Source of the DNA: Thermoplasmata archaeon
GTDB taxonomy: Archaea > Thermoplasmatota > Thermoplasmata > Lutacidiplasmatales > UBA184
Direction: 5' to 3'
DNA: 36,923 nucleotides
Assembly (NCBI GenBank): GCA_021812305.1
Contig: JAKAOB010000005.1
Coordinates: 1 to 36,923, forward strand
The notes under the pieces were generated by a model. It was not told where the DNA came from and did no database searches. It was given only the letters and a program-made list of their open reading frames with translations. Position numbers and translations under genes: made by a program. Shown here in pieces: positions 1 through 7,470 of this stretch. Positions within the stretch are counted from its first letter, which is position 1, and every line of letters starts with the position of its first letter.

Positions 1-6
1 TGTTTC

Positions 7-249
7 CTAGCGGCTCCTTAGCTTCGCGCCCTGGAAGAAGCCGAGGTTCACGTGGTCGGGGTAGATCATGATGCACGCGACGTTCTTCCTTCCCACCCAT
101 ACCGGGACGTTCCACTTCACCGTCTCGCGGAGCTCGGGGGCGGTCCGGCGGACGAGATCCCTCAGCGCGATGGCGATGGGACGAAGCGACGGGTCCAGCC
201 CACGGATCACCGCGTCAACCTTCGGATCTGAGACCGCGGGCGGTGGCAT
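7..249 (-). CDS. DUF1801 / YdhG-like domain protein (short, 80 aa)
   Basis: ORF with DUF1801-like pattern 'LRDLVRRTAPELRETVKWNVPVWVGRKNVACIMIYPDHVNLGFFQGAKL'; stops abruptly after GAKLRSR. Confidence 0.75.
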   Translation of the reverse strand: MPPPAVSDPKVDAVIRGLDPSLRPIAIALRDLVRRTAPELRETVKWNVPVWVGRKNVACIMIYPDHVNLGFFQGAKLRSR

Positions 250-593
250 GTCCGACCCTCCGTTGGTGATGCTTCGTAGCGCGCTCGCGGCTTACCTCTG
301 GGCCGCGTATCGATATCGCAGGGGTCCCGGGACATCACCGACACCTTCCACGGACGGGGCCCCGTAGGACGGGGGCCCGACTCGGGAGGACCGTGCCCGG
401 CCCCTGGGGGGCGAGCGGCGCTCGCCGGGATCTGGCGGCCGTTGGATCCTGCTCGGCCCCCCGCCAGGGAGCCCCGGGCCCGGACGTGCGGCCCGGTCCG
501 ATCCGTCCTCTCCCGTTCGGTCGACCGCCGCTCGAGGGAGCGTCGGAACGGCTGCGCCAGGTCCCTCCGCCTCCGTACTCGGGTAGAACCCGT

Positions 594-1292
594 TCATGGA
601 TCGGACACGACGACCGCAAGAACGAACCCGTCGTGCCCCTTTACCCCGACGGTCTGGATCACGGTGGCGGCGAGCCGGGCGTCCGTGGCCAGGGTCTCGT
701 TCATCCGGCGCACCCCCTGCACGTTCGCGTCCGTGCTCGTCCCCTCGACCACGTCCCCTCGGCGGACGACGTTGTCCGCGATGATCAAGCTGCCCTTTCG
801 AGAGAGTCGGACCGCCCATTCGAGGTACTCACGATAGCTCACCTTGTCCGCATCGATGAACACCAGGTCGAACCGCTCGCTCGGCTCGGTCGGGAGCCGG
901 GGGAGCGTCTCGAGGGCCGGCCCGACCCGGACCTCGACCTTTCCCTCCAGTCCGGCTCGCGCGATGCTGGCCCGGGCCACCTCGGCGTGCCGCGGGTCGA
1001 TCTCGAGGGTCAGAAGACGGCCGGCCGGGGGGAGGGCGCGGGCGAGCCAGATGGCGCTGTAACCGCCGAGGGTACCGATCTCGAGGATGCGGCGGGCCCC
1101 GTTCAGCTTCGCCAGAAGATGGAGCAATCGGCCCTGGAGCGGTGAGACCTGGATGTCCGGCAGACCCGCGGCTCGGCTGGCCGACAGCGCGGACCGGAGA
1201 ATCTCATCCTCCGAGTGCAGCAGATCTTCGTAGTACCGGTCCACCGACGACCACACTTCGAGGTCTTCGGGATCCGAGGGCCGCTGGGTCAC
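594..1292 (-). CDS. SAM-dependent O-methyltransferase (catechol/caffeoyl-CoA OMT-like)
   Basis: Motif I 'ILEIGTLGGYSAIWLARALP', 'DLVFIDADKVSYREYLEWA', 'SLIIADNVVRRGDV'. Start set at GTG (VTQRPSD...) because the upstream part of the longer ORF looks non-coding. Confidence 0.92.
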   Translation of the reverse strand: MTQRPSDPEDLEVWSSVDRYYEDLLHSEDEILRSALSASRAAGLPDIQVSPLQGRLLHLLAKLNGARRILEIGTLGGYSAIWLARALPPAGRLLTLEIDPRHAEVARASIARAGLEGKVEVRVGPALETLPRLPTEPSERFDLVFIDADKVSYREYLEWAVRLSRKGSLIIADNVVRRGDVVEGTSTDANVQGVRRMNETLATDARLAATVIQTVGVKGHDGFVLAVVVSDP

Positions 1293-1862
1293 GAGGGGGC
1301 CAGGGTGCTCTTGCTTATACCCGCAGCCGCGCCCGCCCGCCGCGGGTTGGGCACGGCGGGAGGGTCCTCGTCCGGACCGGATGCCGGACTCCCGCGGGCA
1401 GAGTTCGGCCGCGCCGCCGAAGCGACCGACGCGCGGGGCGCTACGCGTTCGCCCGGACGGATCCTTTAGCCCGGGCCGCGGCCAGCGCGACATCGATCGG
1501 TCCGGTCACGTGGACCTTCCCCCCGATCCGACCCCCGCCCTCGGGCGTCCCTCCCCCGTCGAATCCCCCTCGCGCCGTCGTCGAGGAGGACACCGGCGGT
1601 CGGCCGGACATCCCTGCGCTCGTCCCCGTGAAATGGAAGGACCTTTCGGCGGCCCGCGGAGAAGGCAAGCCCGTGGCGGGGGCCGGACGCGCGTGGGGTG
1701 AGCCCCGGGAACGCCGTCCGCCTCGGTTGGATGTCTGCGCGCACCGACATCGCATCAGGGACGCCCATGCGCTACCAACCGCCGAGGGGAAGGCCGGGGT
1801 GCGCTTCCCCTCGGGCCGGAGAACGGTCGTTTCCGGAGGGCCCGGCGGACACCGGCCACCGG

Positions 1863-2417
1863 TCAGGGAAGCGGAACCCTCAGGCCGACGTGCTCGAGCA
1901 CCTCTTCATGGGATCGGGCGAACTCGGAGCGGTGGGCCGCGTTGAGGTCCACGAACCTCAGGTCCGTCCAGACCGAGGGAACTAGGGGCGGAGCTCCGGA
2001 CCACGTTCCCTCATAGAGGAAGCTCAGGTCCCAATGATTGTGGGTCTCGGGAAACCGTCGGGGAGTATACACCTCGGAGAGGACGCGGGGCGGTTCCAAG
2101 GACGGGCGCGCGCCCCCCAGCATTTCGTCCAGTATCCTTCGCGCCGATTCGTCCGGGCTCTCTCGGAGGAGGAGGTGAGAGGCCGGAAGGACCCAGCCGT
2201 CGCGGTGCATCCGGATCCGCTCGGGATCGAGACCCTCGAGGTGATCCCACGGCGCGCTCGGGTTCATTCGTCCCACCAGGACGGACGACGGACGTCCCTC
2301 CTCGCTGAGGATCAGGAACGTCGAGATGCAGAACCCACCCGGTTGGTCCCAACGGAGTCCGAACGGGTGCCCTTCCTCCGACCGCGTGAACCGGCAGAAT
2401 CTGCGGTCGCTGGCCAC
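1863..2417 (-). CDS. Hypothetical protein with degenerate Nudix-like segment
   Basis: 184-aa ORF, GTG start; 'GWVLPASHLLLRESPDESARRILDEMLGG' resembles a Nudix box (G..E...RE..EE.G) but lacks the canonical REXXEE. Confidence 0.6.
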   Translation of the reverse strand: MASDRRFCRFTRSEEGHPFGLRWDQPGGFCISTFLILSEEGRPSSVLVGRMNPSAPWDHLEGLDPERIRMHRDGWVLPASHLLLRESPDESARRILDEMLGGARPSLEPPRVLSEVYTPRRFPETHNHWDLSFLYEGTWSGAPPLVPSVWTDLRFVDLNAAHRSEFARSHEEVLEHVGLRVPLP

Positions 2418-2717
2418 GAGGCCCGCGATCGGTTCCTTCGGATATCAGCTTGGCTACGGCGGCTCGGGAGATCCTCTCTCGGGCCGAACCGGTCCTCCGC
2501 TTCCTCGTCTCCAACCCTTCCTCGGTGATCAAGGCCGCACAGCGGAGCGGCCCGTTCTTCAAGGACCCCCGGGCCCGGCACGCCCCGCGGAACCCGGGTC
2601 GACGCCGCGTCGGTCCGGCGGGCGGTCGGCGGTCAGGGGACGGCTCCCGCTCAAGGGGAACCAGGGTCGGGCCGGATCGGCCACCCTCCGCAGGGGCCGA
2701 GGGCGACGGCGGGAGGA

Positions 2718-3608
2718 CTACGACCGGGCGACACCGGGGACCGGCCACGATCGACGATCCAACGCCCGGCGCACGCCGAGCGCGAGGAAGGTCGCGGCCG
2801 TGCAGACCGTGGCGGCGAGGAGATAGTAGGACGCCAACGCGGGCGGCGCTGCGGCGAACGCCACGACCAGGCCGGCAACGATCCAGACCGCGCCGAGCAC
2901 GGCGATCACGCCGACGACATCGGCTCGCCGGAGCCGCGGGCGAACGGACGCCGGCGTCGCCGGCTCCGTGCGGTATCGCGGCAGGGCGAACCCCAGCAAC
3001 CCGGCGGCGAGCACCGCCTTGAGGATATCCCCGGGCAGGAAAGGGACCGCCCCGTAGAGGACCGCGGTCGCCGGGGGCAGGTCCAGCAGGACCGCGAGCT
3101 GCGTCGTGCCGATCGTGTAGATGAGGCCGACCCCGCCCAGCAGGACGAGGAGGTTCGCACCGAAGGAGCGCTCGGAAAGGCCGCGGTCGAGCATCCGGCC
3201 GATCACCGCCGACGCGACCAGGAAGCCAAGGAGGTAGCCGCCGGTCGCCCCGAGGAGCGCCGGCCACCCTCCGCTCGTAAAGGGCCCGGCTCCGGCCGTC
3301 GGAGCGAACCACGGGACCCCGACCGCCCCGAGCGCGAGGTAGGCGGCCTGGGAGGCCGGGCCGAGCCAGCGGCCGAGCACCGAGCTCGCCGCCAGCACCG
3401 CGAAGACCTGCCCGGTGACCGGCACCGGCGTGAACGGAAGCGGAAAGCTCACCTGGGCGCAGAGCCCCGTGAACGCTGCGAACGACAGGACCAGGGCACA
3501 CCGAACGGCCCAGGAGCTCTCTTCCCGGAAGGCGTAGACCGAGCGGCGCATCCGCTCGAGGCGCTGGTCGATGGCACGCCCGCCGACCCACGAGATGTCC
3601 GCGTTCAC
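2718..3608 (-). CDS. bioY: Biotin transporter BioY (ECF S-component family) with extra C-terminal TM segments
   Basis: 'PFTPVPVTGQVFAVLAASSVLGRWLGPASQAAYLALGAVGVPWFA', 'GYLLGFLVASAVIG', 'VPFLPGDILKAVLAA' are BioY hallmarks; about 80 aa C-terminal hydrophobic extension. Confidence 0.95.
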   Translation of the reverse strand: MNADISWVGGRAIDQRLERMRRSVYAFREESSWAVRCALVLSFAAFTGLCAQVSFPLPFTPVPVTGQVFAVLAASSVLGRWLGPASQAAYLALGAVGVPWFAPTAGAGPFTSGGWPALLGATGGYLLGFLVASAVIGRMLDRGLSERSFGANLLVLLGGVGLIYTIGTTQLAVLLDLPPATAVLYGAVPFLPGDILKAVLAAGLLGFALPRYRTEPATPASVRPRLRRADVVGVIAVLGAVWIVAGLVVAFAAAPPALASYYLLAATVCTAATFLALGVRRALDRRSWPVPGVARS

Positions 3609-3728
3609 GGGCGGGGCTATCCCCCCTACCTTTTCTCATTGCCGACCGGCGCGTCGCGGCGCGATCACCGGACGGCGTCCCCGGTCGCCCCGCGCCGGCT
3701 CCGCTGCGGCCGAGCGACGGCGCCCGCC

Positions 3729-3767
3729 GGCGCCCCCCGACCCGGCGCCCCCCGACCCGGCGCCCCG
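3729..3767. repeat. 15-bp tandem direct repeat (GGCGCCCCCCGACCC x2 plus partial third copy)
   Basis: Read directly: units at 3729-3743, 3744-3758, partial from 3759; lies between the BNR gene stop and the bioY start. Confidence 0.8.
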
Positions 3768-3798
3768 AGGTCGCCGAGGCGAGCGGCCGTGACCGGGG

Positions 3799-4935
3799 TC
3801 AGCGGGGGTCGGGGTTCCCCACGCTGACCGAATGGATCGCCGGGAACTGGAACGGCACCAGCTTCCACGACCGACCGGCGTCGGGGCTGACGAACAGCTG
3901 TCCGGTCGTCGTGCCCACGTAGATGCCCGCGGGAGCGAGGTTGTCCGTCGCGATCCCCTCGCGCTGCACGCCGAAGTGGCCGGGGAACGCCTTCGCCAAG
4001 AGCAGCTTGCGCCACGTCCGGGTCTTGTCGGTCCACTCCTGGACCTGGAAATGGCCCTCGCCGGTCGTGCGCGCCCGTCCGCCGAGCCGGACGAAGTACG
4101 CCTTGCCCGGGGCGGCGGCCGGCGAGGTGACGCAGAAGCCGAAATCGTCGCCGAGGGGCTTGCCGATCCGCTTCCAGGAGGACATGCGGTCGTGGGAGAC
4201 GTAGATCCCGCCGTGGTCCTGGCGGTAGAAGGTGTCGGGGTCCTTCGCGTCGATGGCGACGTGATGGACGCACTGGCCCGTCTCGGGGAACTTGTTCGGC
4301 AGGAACGGGGCCTCGACGCCCTTGTTGGTCGGGGTCCAGCTCTTCCCGCCGTCCTCCGAGCGGAACGTTCCGACCGACGACATGCCGATGTAGAGGCGGT
4401 TCGAGTCCCGCGGGTCGATGATGATCGTGTGGAGGCATGCTCCGCCGAACCCGGGGGACCAGTCCTTCCGGCTGGGATGCTGGTTGATGGCCTCGATCGG
4501 TTCCCAGCTCGACCCCCGGTCGCGGGACCGGAAGAGCAGGTGGGGGTCCGCCCCGAGATAGAGGGTCTCCGGCTCGCTCGGCAGGCCGGGCTCGATGTGC
4601 CAGAGGTTGTTGAGCGGCCTCGCCACCGGCGCCCCCGGATTCGACTCGTTCATCTGGAACTCGCGTTCCTTGCGCATCGGTGCGAGCGGGGTCGCGATCT
4701 CGGACCAGGTCTTGCCCCAGTTGCGGGAGCGCTGGACCTCGGGCCCGAAGAACATGTTGTTCACGGCCGCGTACACCTCTCCCGGATGCCGCGGGTCCGC
4801 GACGACATGGTAGACCTCGTTGCCCTCGTGCGCGACCGGAGCGACCTTCCACCTCCGGCGCGTACGGTCCGATTCGACGATGTAGGTCCCCTTGCGCGTA
4901 CCCACCAAGATCCGCACTCTGTCGTTCCGTGCCAT
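3799..4935 (-). CDS. BNR/Asp-box repeat (sialidase/VPS10-like) beta-propeller protein
   Basis: Repeated Asp-box-like 'RSRNWGKTWSE', 'RSRDRGSSWEPI', 'RSEDGGKSWTP', 'VSHDRMSSWKRI', 'VSPDAGRSWKLV' across 378 aa. Confidence 0.88.
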   Translation of the reverse strand: MARNDRVRILVGTRKGTYIVESDRTRRRWKVAPVAHEGNEVYHVVADPRHPGEVYAAVNNMFFGPEVQRSRNWGKTWSEIATPLAPMRKEREFQMNESNPGAPVARPLNNLWHIEPGLPSEPETLYLGADPHLLFRSRDRGSSWEPIEAINQHPSRKDWSPGFGGACLHTIIIDPRDSNRLYIGMSSVGTFRSEDGGKSWTPTNKGVEAPFLPNKFPETGQCVHHVAIDAKDPDTFYRQDHGGIYVSHDRMSSWKRIGKPLGDDFGFCVTSPAAAPGKAYFVRLGGRARTTGEGHFQVQEWTDKTRTWRKLLLAKAFPGHFGVQREGIATDNLAPAGIYVGTTTGQLFVSPDAGRSWKLVPFQFPAIHSVSVGNPDPR

Positions 4936-4946
4936 CGCTCTCGTGC

Positions 4947-5225
4947 CTATCCTCCCGCGACCGAATGGAGGATATCGATGGTCTTCGCCCCGTCGAGCGA
5001 AGTGGAGACACCGGTCGTGCCGCTGACGTCGCTGCCGTCCACAAAGACCCGGACGTACCGGCGCAGGTTGCCCGTCTCGTCGCGGATCTTGAAGCGGAGG
5101 CGGGGATAGCGCGCCTCGAGCGCGTCGAGCAACCGAGCGACGGAGTCCGCCTCGACACTTTCGCGGCCGCGCGGACCGTACTCCCTCAGCCAGTTGTCGA
5201 AATGCACCTCAAGCGAGGGGGCCAT
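4947..5225 (-). CDS. MoaD/ThiS-family ubiquitin-like protein (SAMP-like), C-terminal GG
   Basis: 'SVARLLDALEARYPRLRFKIRDETGNLRRYVRVFVDGSDV...LDGAKTIDILHSVAGG'; beta-grasp pattern ending exactly in GG. Start set at ATG 5225; upstream in-frame GTG/TTG also possible. Confidence 0.88.
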   Translation of the reverse strand: MAPSLEVHFDNWLREYGPRGRESVEADSVARLLDALEARYPRLRFKIRDETGNLRRYVRVFVDGSDVSGTTGVSTSLDGAKTIDILHSVAGG

Positions 5226-5501
5226 GCGCACCAACCGGTGCCGCGGACAGTCGCGCTCCCCCTTGAATCCCTTTGCACCGGCGAGGTCCCCGCGCCATAC
5301 CCCCGGGTTCCGGCTCTCTGCGATGTCGCTCGCCTCGCGGTCGGCACGGCGGGTCCCGGGCGATCACCGGGACCGACGGGGCGGAGGCCGGTTCGCTCCG
5401 GGGGATGTACCCGCGCCTCCCCCTGCCGGAGCGGGCTTCCCCGGCGCGCACGATCGCTCCGGGGAGGGTGGGGTGATGTAGCCGGGGCCGCTGAGGGGGC
5501 C

Positions 5502-6065
5502 ATGGCCGGGTCGAGCGGCGATCGCCCCGCCCGAACCGGTGCGTTCGTCGCGATCCTTGCCGGGATGCCCCCGGGGACGGTGGGGTGGGTCTTCCAAGGG
5601 TACGAGGACGAGAACCTGGCCGCGCGCCTGCGCCCCGGTCGCGTCGATCTTTGGGGCGACGCGCGCAGCCGCGGCAAGGTGCCGGGGCAGCCGGTGCTCT
5701 ACCTCCAGGCCGACCGTCGCTCACCCCACTGGGTAGGCTGGGGCCGCATCGTCCCTCCGGAGGAGCGCTGGCTGGTGTTCGGTGTCCCGGTCCGCTGCGA
5801 GGGGATCATCCCCGAGGGCCTACCGGTCTTCGCACCCGCGACGACGACCCCGGGGCAGGGAGCGGACGGCGACACCGGTGCCCGACACGAGTGGGAGTAC
5901 CGGGAGCTGGGCCACGCGCTCGGACTCGGCGGCCATCGCGAGCGGACGCCGTTCCTCGACAACGGGGCGCGGGACCTCCGAGTGAGCGCGCATGACCTCG
6001 CCCATCTCCTCCGCCTCCAGCCGGGCCTCGCCGAGCTCGGCCGTTCCCCCCGGGGATCGGAGTGA
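5502..6065 (+). CDS. Hypothetical 187-aa protein (possible EVE/PUA-like fold)
   Basis: ATG with upstream purine-rich 'gaggggg'; 'GTVGWVFQGYEDENLAARL...GQPVLYLQADRRSPHWVGWGRIVPPEERWLVFGVPVRCEGIIPEGLPVF' looks like a compact beta domain. Confidence 0.62.
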   Translation: MAGSSGDRPARTGAFVAILAGMPPGTVGWVFQGYEDENLAARLRPGRVDLWGDARSRGKVPGQPVLYLQADRRSPHWVGWGRIVPPEERWLVFGVPVRCEGIIPEGLPVFAPATTTPGQGADGDTGARHEWEYRELGHALGLGGHRERTPFLDNGARDLRVSAHDLAHLLRLQPGLAELGRSPRGSE

Positions 6066-6140
6066 TCCCGGCAGGGGGCCGCACGGGGCGGTTCGCCCGG
6101 GCGAAACCCCGAACGCCGGTGGGCCGCCCGGCCGTCCACC

Positions 6141-6689
6141 CTACGGTGGGGCCCCCGGGGGCAGATCGGGGTGGAACGCCTGGGTCCCCAATCCGGGCTG
6201 CTCCCCACCCGCCCAAGCGGAGCGGGGCCAGGGACCGGGGGACCCGGCCGCCACCCGGATGGCCAATCGGGAGAGCTCGGAGATCCACGGCGCGGCGATC
6301 GCCTCCGCGACGGCGACCTCGCGCATTTCGGCGATCTCCGGCGGGACCGCGACCGGCTCGCCCGAGATGAGCCGGAGGGCGAAGGCGAAGTAGACGTCGC
6401 TCTCGTCGGTCCGGACCACCTTGTGCCGGGCGAGGAGAAGGCGTCCGACCTCCACGGTGGCCCCCGTCTCCTCGCGGAACTCCCGCACCAGCGCCTCTTC
6501 GAGGGTTTCGCCGGCCTCGACGAAGCCGCTCGGTATCGTGAACCGCTGCCGGTACGAGGCCCGATTCACGACCGCGCGCCCCGCCCGGAGGAGCACGCCT
6601 CCCACGCCCAACCGCACGTGGGGAGGGGGAAGGGGGAGCGGGGCCGTCATGGGGTGGTCCGCCACGGCCTGACGGTAGGCAGGACGCAT
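6141..6689 (-). CDS. Nudix hydrolase
   Basis: Intact Nudix box 'GFVEAGETLEEALVREFREETGA'. Confidence 0.95.
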   Translation of the reverse strand: MRPAYRQAVADHPMTAPLPLPPPHVRLGVGGVLLRAGRAVVNRASYRQRFTIPSGFVEAGETLEEALVREFREETGATVEVGRLLLARHKVVRTDESDVYFAFALRLISGEPVAVPPEIAEMREVAVAEAIAAPWISELSRLAIRVAAGSPGPWPRSAWAGGEQPGLGTQAFHPDLPPGAPP

Positions 6690-6768
6690 AGGTCGTTTGC
6701 GGGTCCGGCCCGAACGGCGTCTTCCGGAACCGGTGGCCGAGGGCGCCCCATGAGCCGGCGTCGCAGAG

Positions 6769-6776
6769 TACTTAAC
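6769..6776 (+). promoter_or_regulatory. Putative archaeal TATA box for LURP-one-like gene
   Basis: 'TACTTAAC' centred about 26 nt upstream of the ATG at 6799 in an otherwise GC-rich background. Confidence 0.5.
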
Positions 6777-6798
6777 TGCGGAGCTGAGTGGGCGCCCG

Positions 6799-7419
6799 AT
6801 GAACGGGATGAACCCCGCCGCGCAGAACGTGGTACAGGCCCTCGCAAACCAGTCGGTTCTCCTGATGAAGATGCAGATCCTCTCGCTCGGGAAGAACTAC
6901 GACGTCATGGACCAGAACCAGACGGTCCTCTGCCGCATCGGCCTCGATTCGAGCCAGAACATGAAGGGCGCGCTGGTCGGCGCGGCGGTCGCGTCCGTCG
7001 CGGGGGACTTCGTGGGGCGCTGGGCGAAGCGCAGCCTCCAGTACACCTACACCGTGAAGGATGCGGCGGGCGCCCTGGCGATGGAGATCCGCAAGGGGTC
7101 CGGGGGCAACAAGACGCAGTTCCTGGTCGTGGATCCCCACGCCGGAGGGTCGTTCGGGACGATCGACATGCAGCGGAGCCTGATCGGGGGCCTCAAGGCG
7201 TCGTGGATCCTCCCGAACGGCCAGCCGGCGATGGCGACCAAGGGCAACATCATCCGGCGCAAGTACCGCATCGTCGACCCGGCCGGCCAAGAGGTCGGAC
7301 GCGTCCGGCACAAGATCCTCGCCATCCGCGACGTCTGGCAGCTCGAGCTGGAGCGCGGAGCGAACCACCTCTACTCCGCCCTGTTCGCGGCGGTGCTGGA
7401 TTTCGAAAAGAAGATGTGA
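6799..7419 (+). CDS. LURP-one-related / scramblase-like (tubby-type beta-barrel) protein
   Basis: 'LGKNYDVMDQNQTVLCRI...YTYTVKDAAGALAMEIRKG...GNIIRRKYRIVDPAGQEVGRVRHKILAIRDVWQLEL' resembles LURP-one family repeats. Confidence 0.8.
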   Translation: MNGMNPAAQNVVQALANQSVLLMKMQILSLGKNYDVMDQNQTVLCRIGLDSSQNMKGALVGAAVASVAGDFVGRWAKRSLQYTYTVKDAAGALAMEIRKGSGGNKTQFLVVDPHAGGSFGTIDMQRSLIGGLKASWILPNGQPAMATKGNIIRRKYRIVDPAGQEVGRVRHKILAIRDVWQLELERGANHLYSALFAAVLDFEKKM

Positions 7420-7470
7420 CGGCCACGGCCCCCGGGCGCCGGCCGTAGCGCGGACGGATCGCGGCCCCGC

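Noticed and set aside
1294-1862. Several small ORFs between the O-methyltransferase and the degenerate Nudix gene
   Set aside because: All are low-complexity and Pro/Arg/Gly rich with no recognisable domain; a decayed gene is possible but cannot be supported from sequence alone.
3729-3767. 15-bp tandem repeat considered as a CRISPR-like or mobile-element repeat
   Set aside because: Only about 2.5 contiguous copies with no spacers and low-complexity GC composition; most likely slippage.
3665-5158. 497-aa minus-strand ORF overlapping the BNR propeller gene in another frame
   Set aside because: Arg/Pro/Gly-rich shadow frame typical of high-GC DNA; the propeller frame has recognisable repeated domains.
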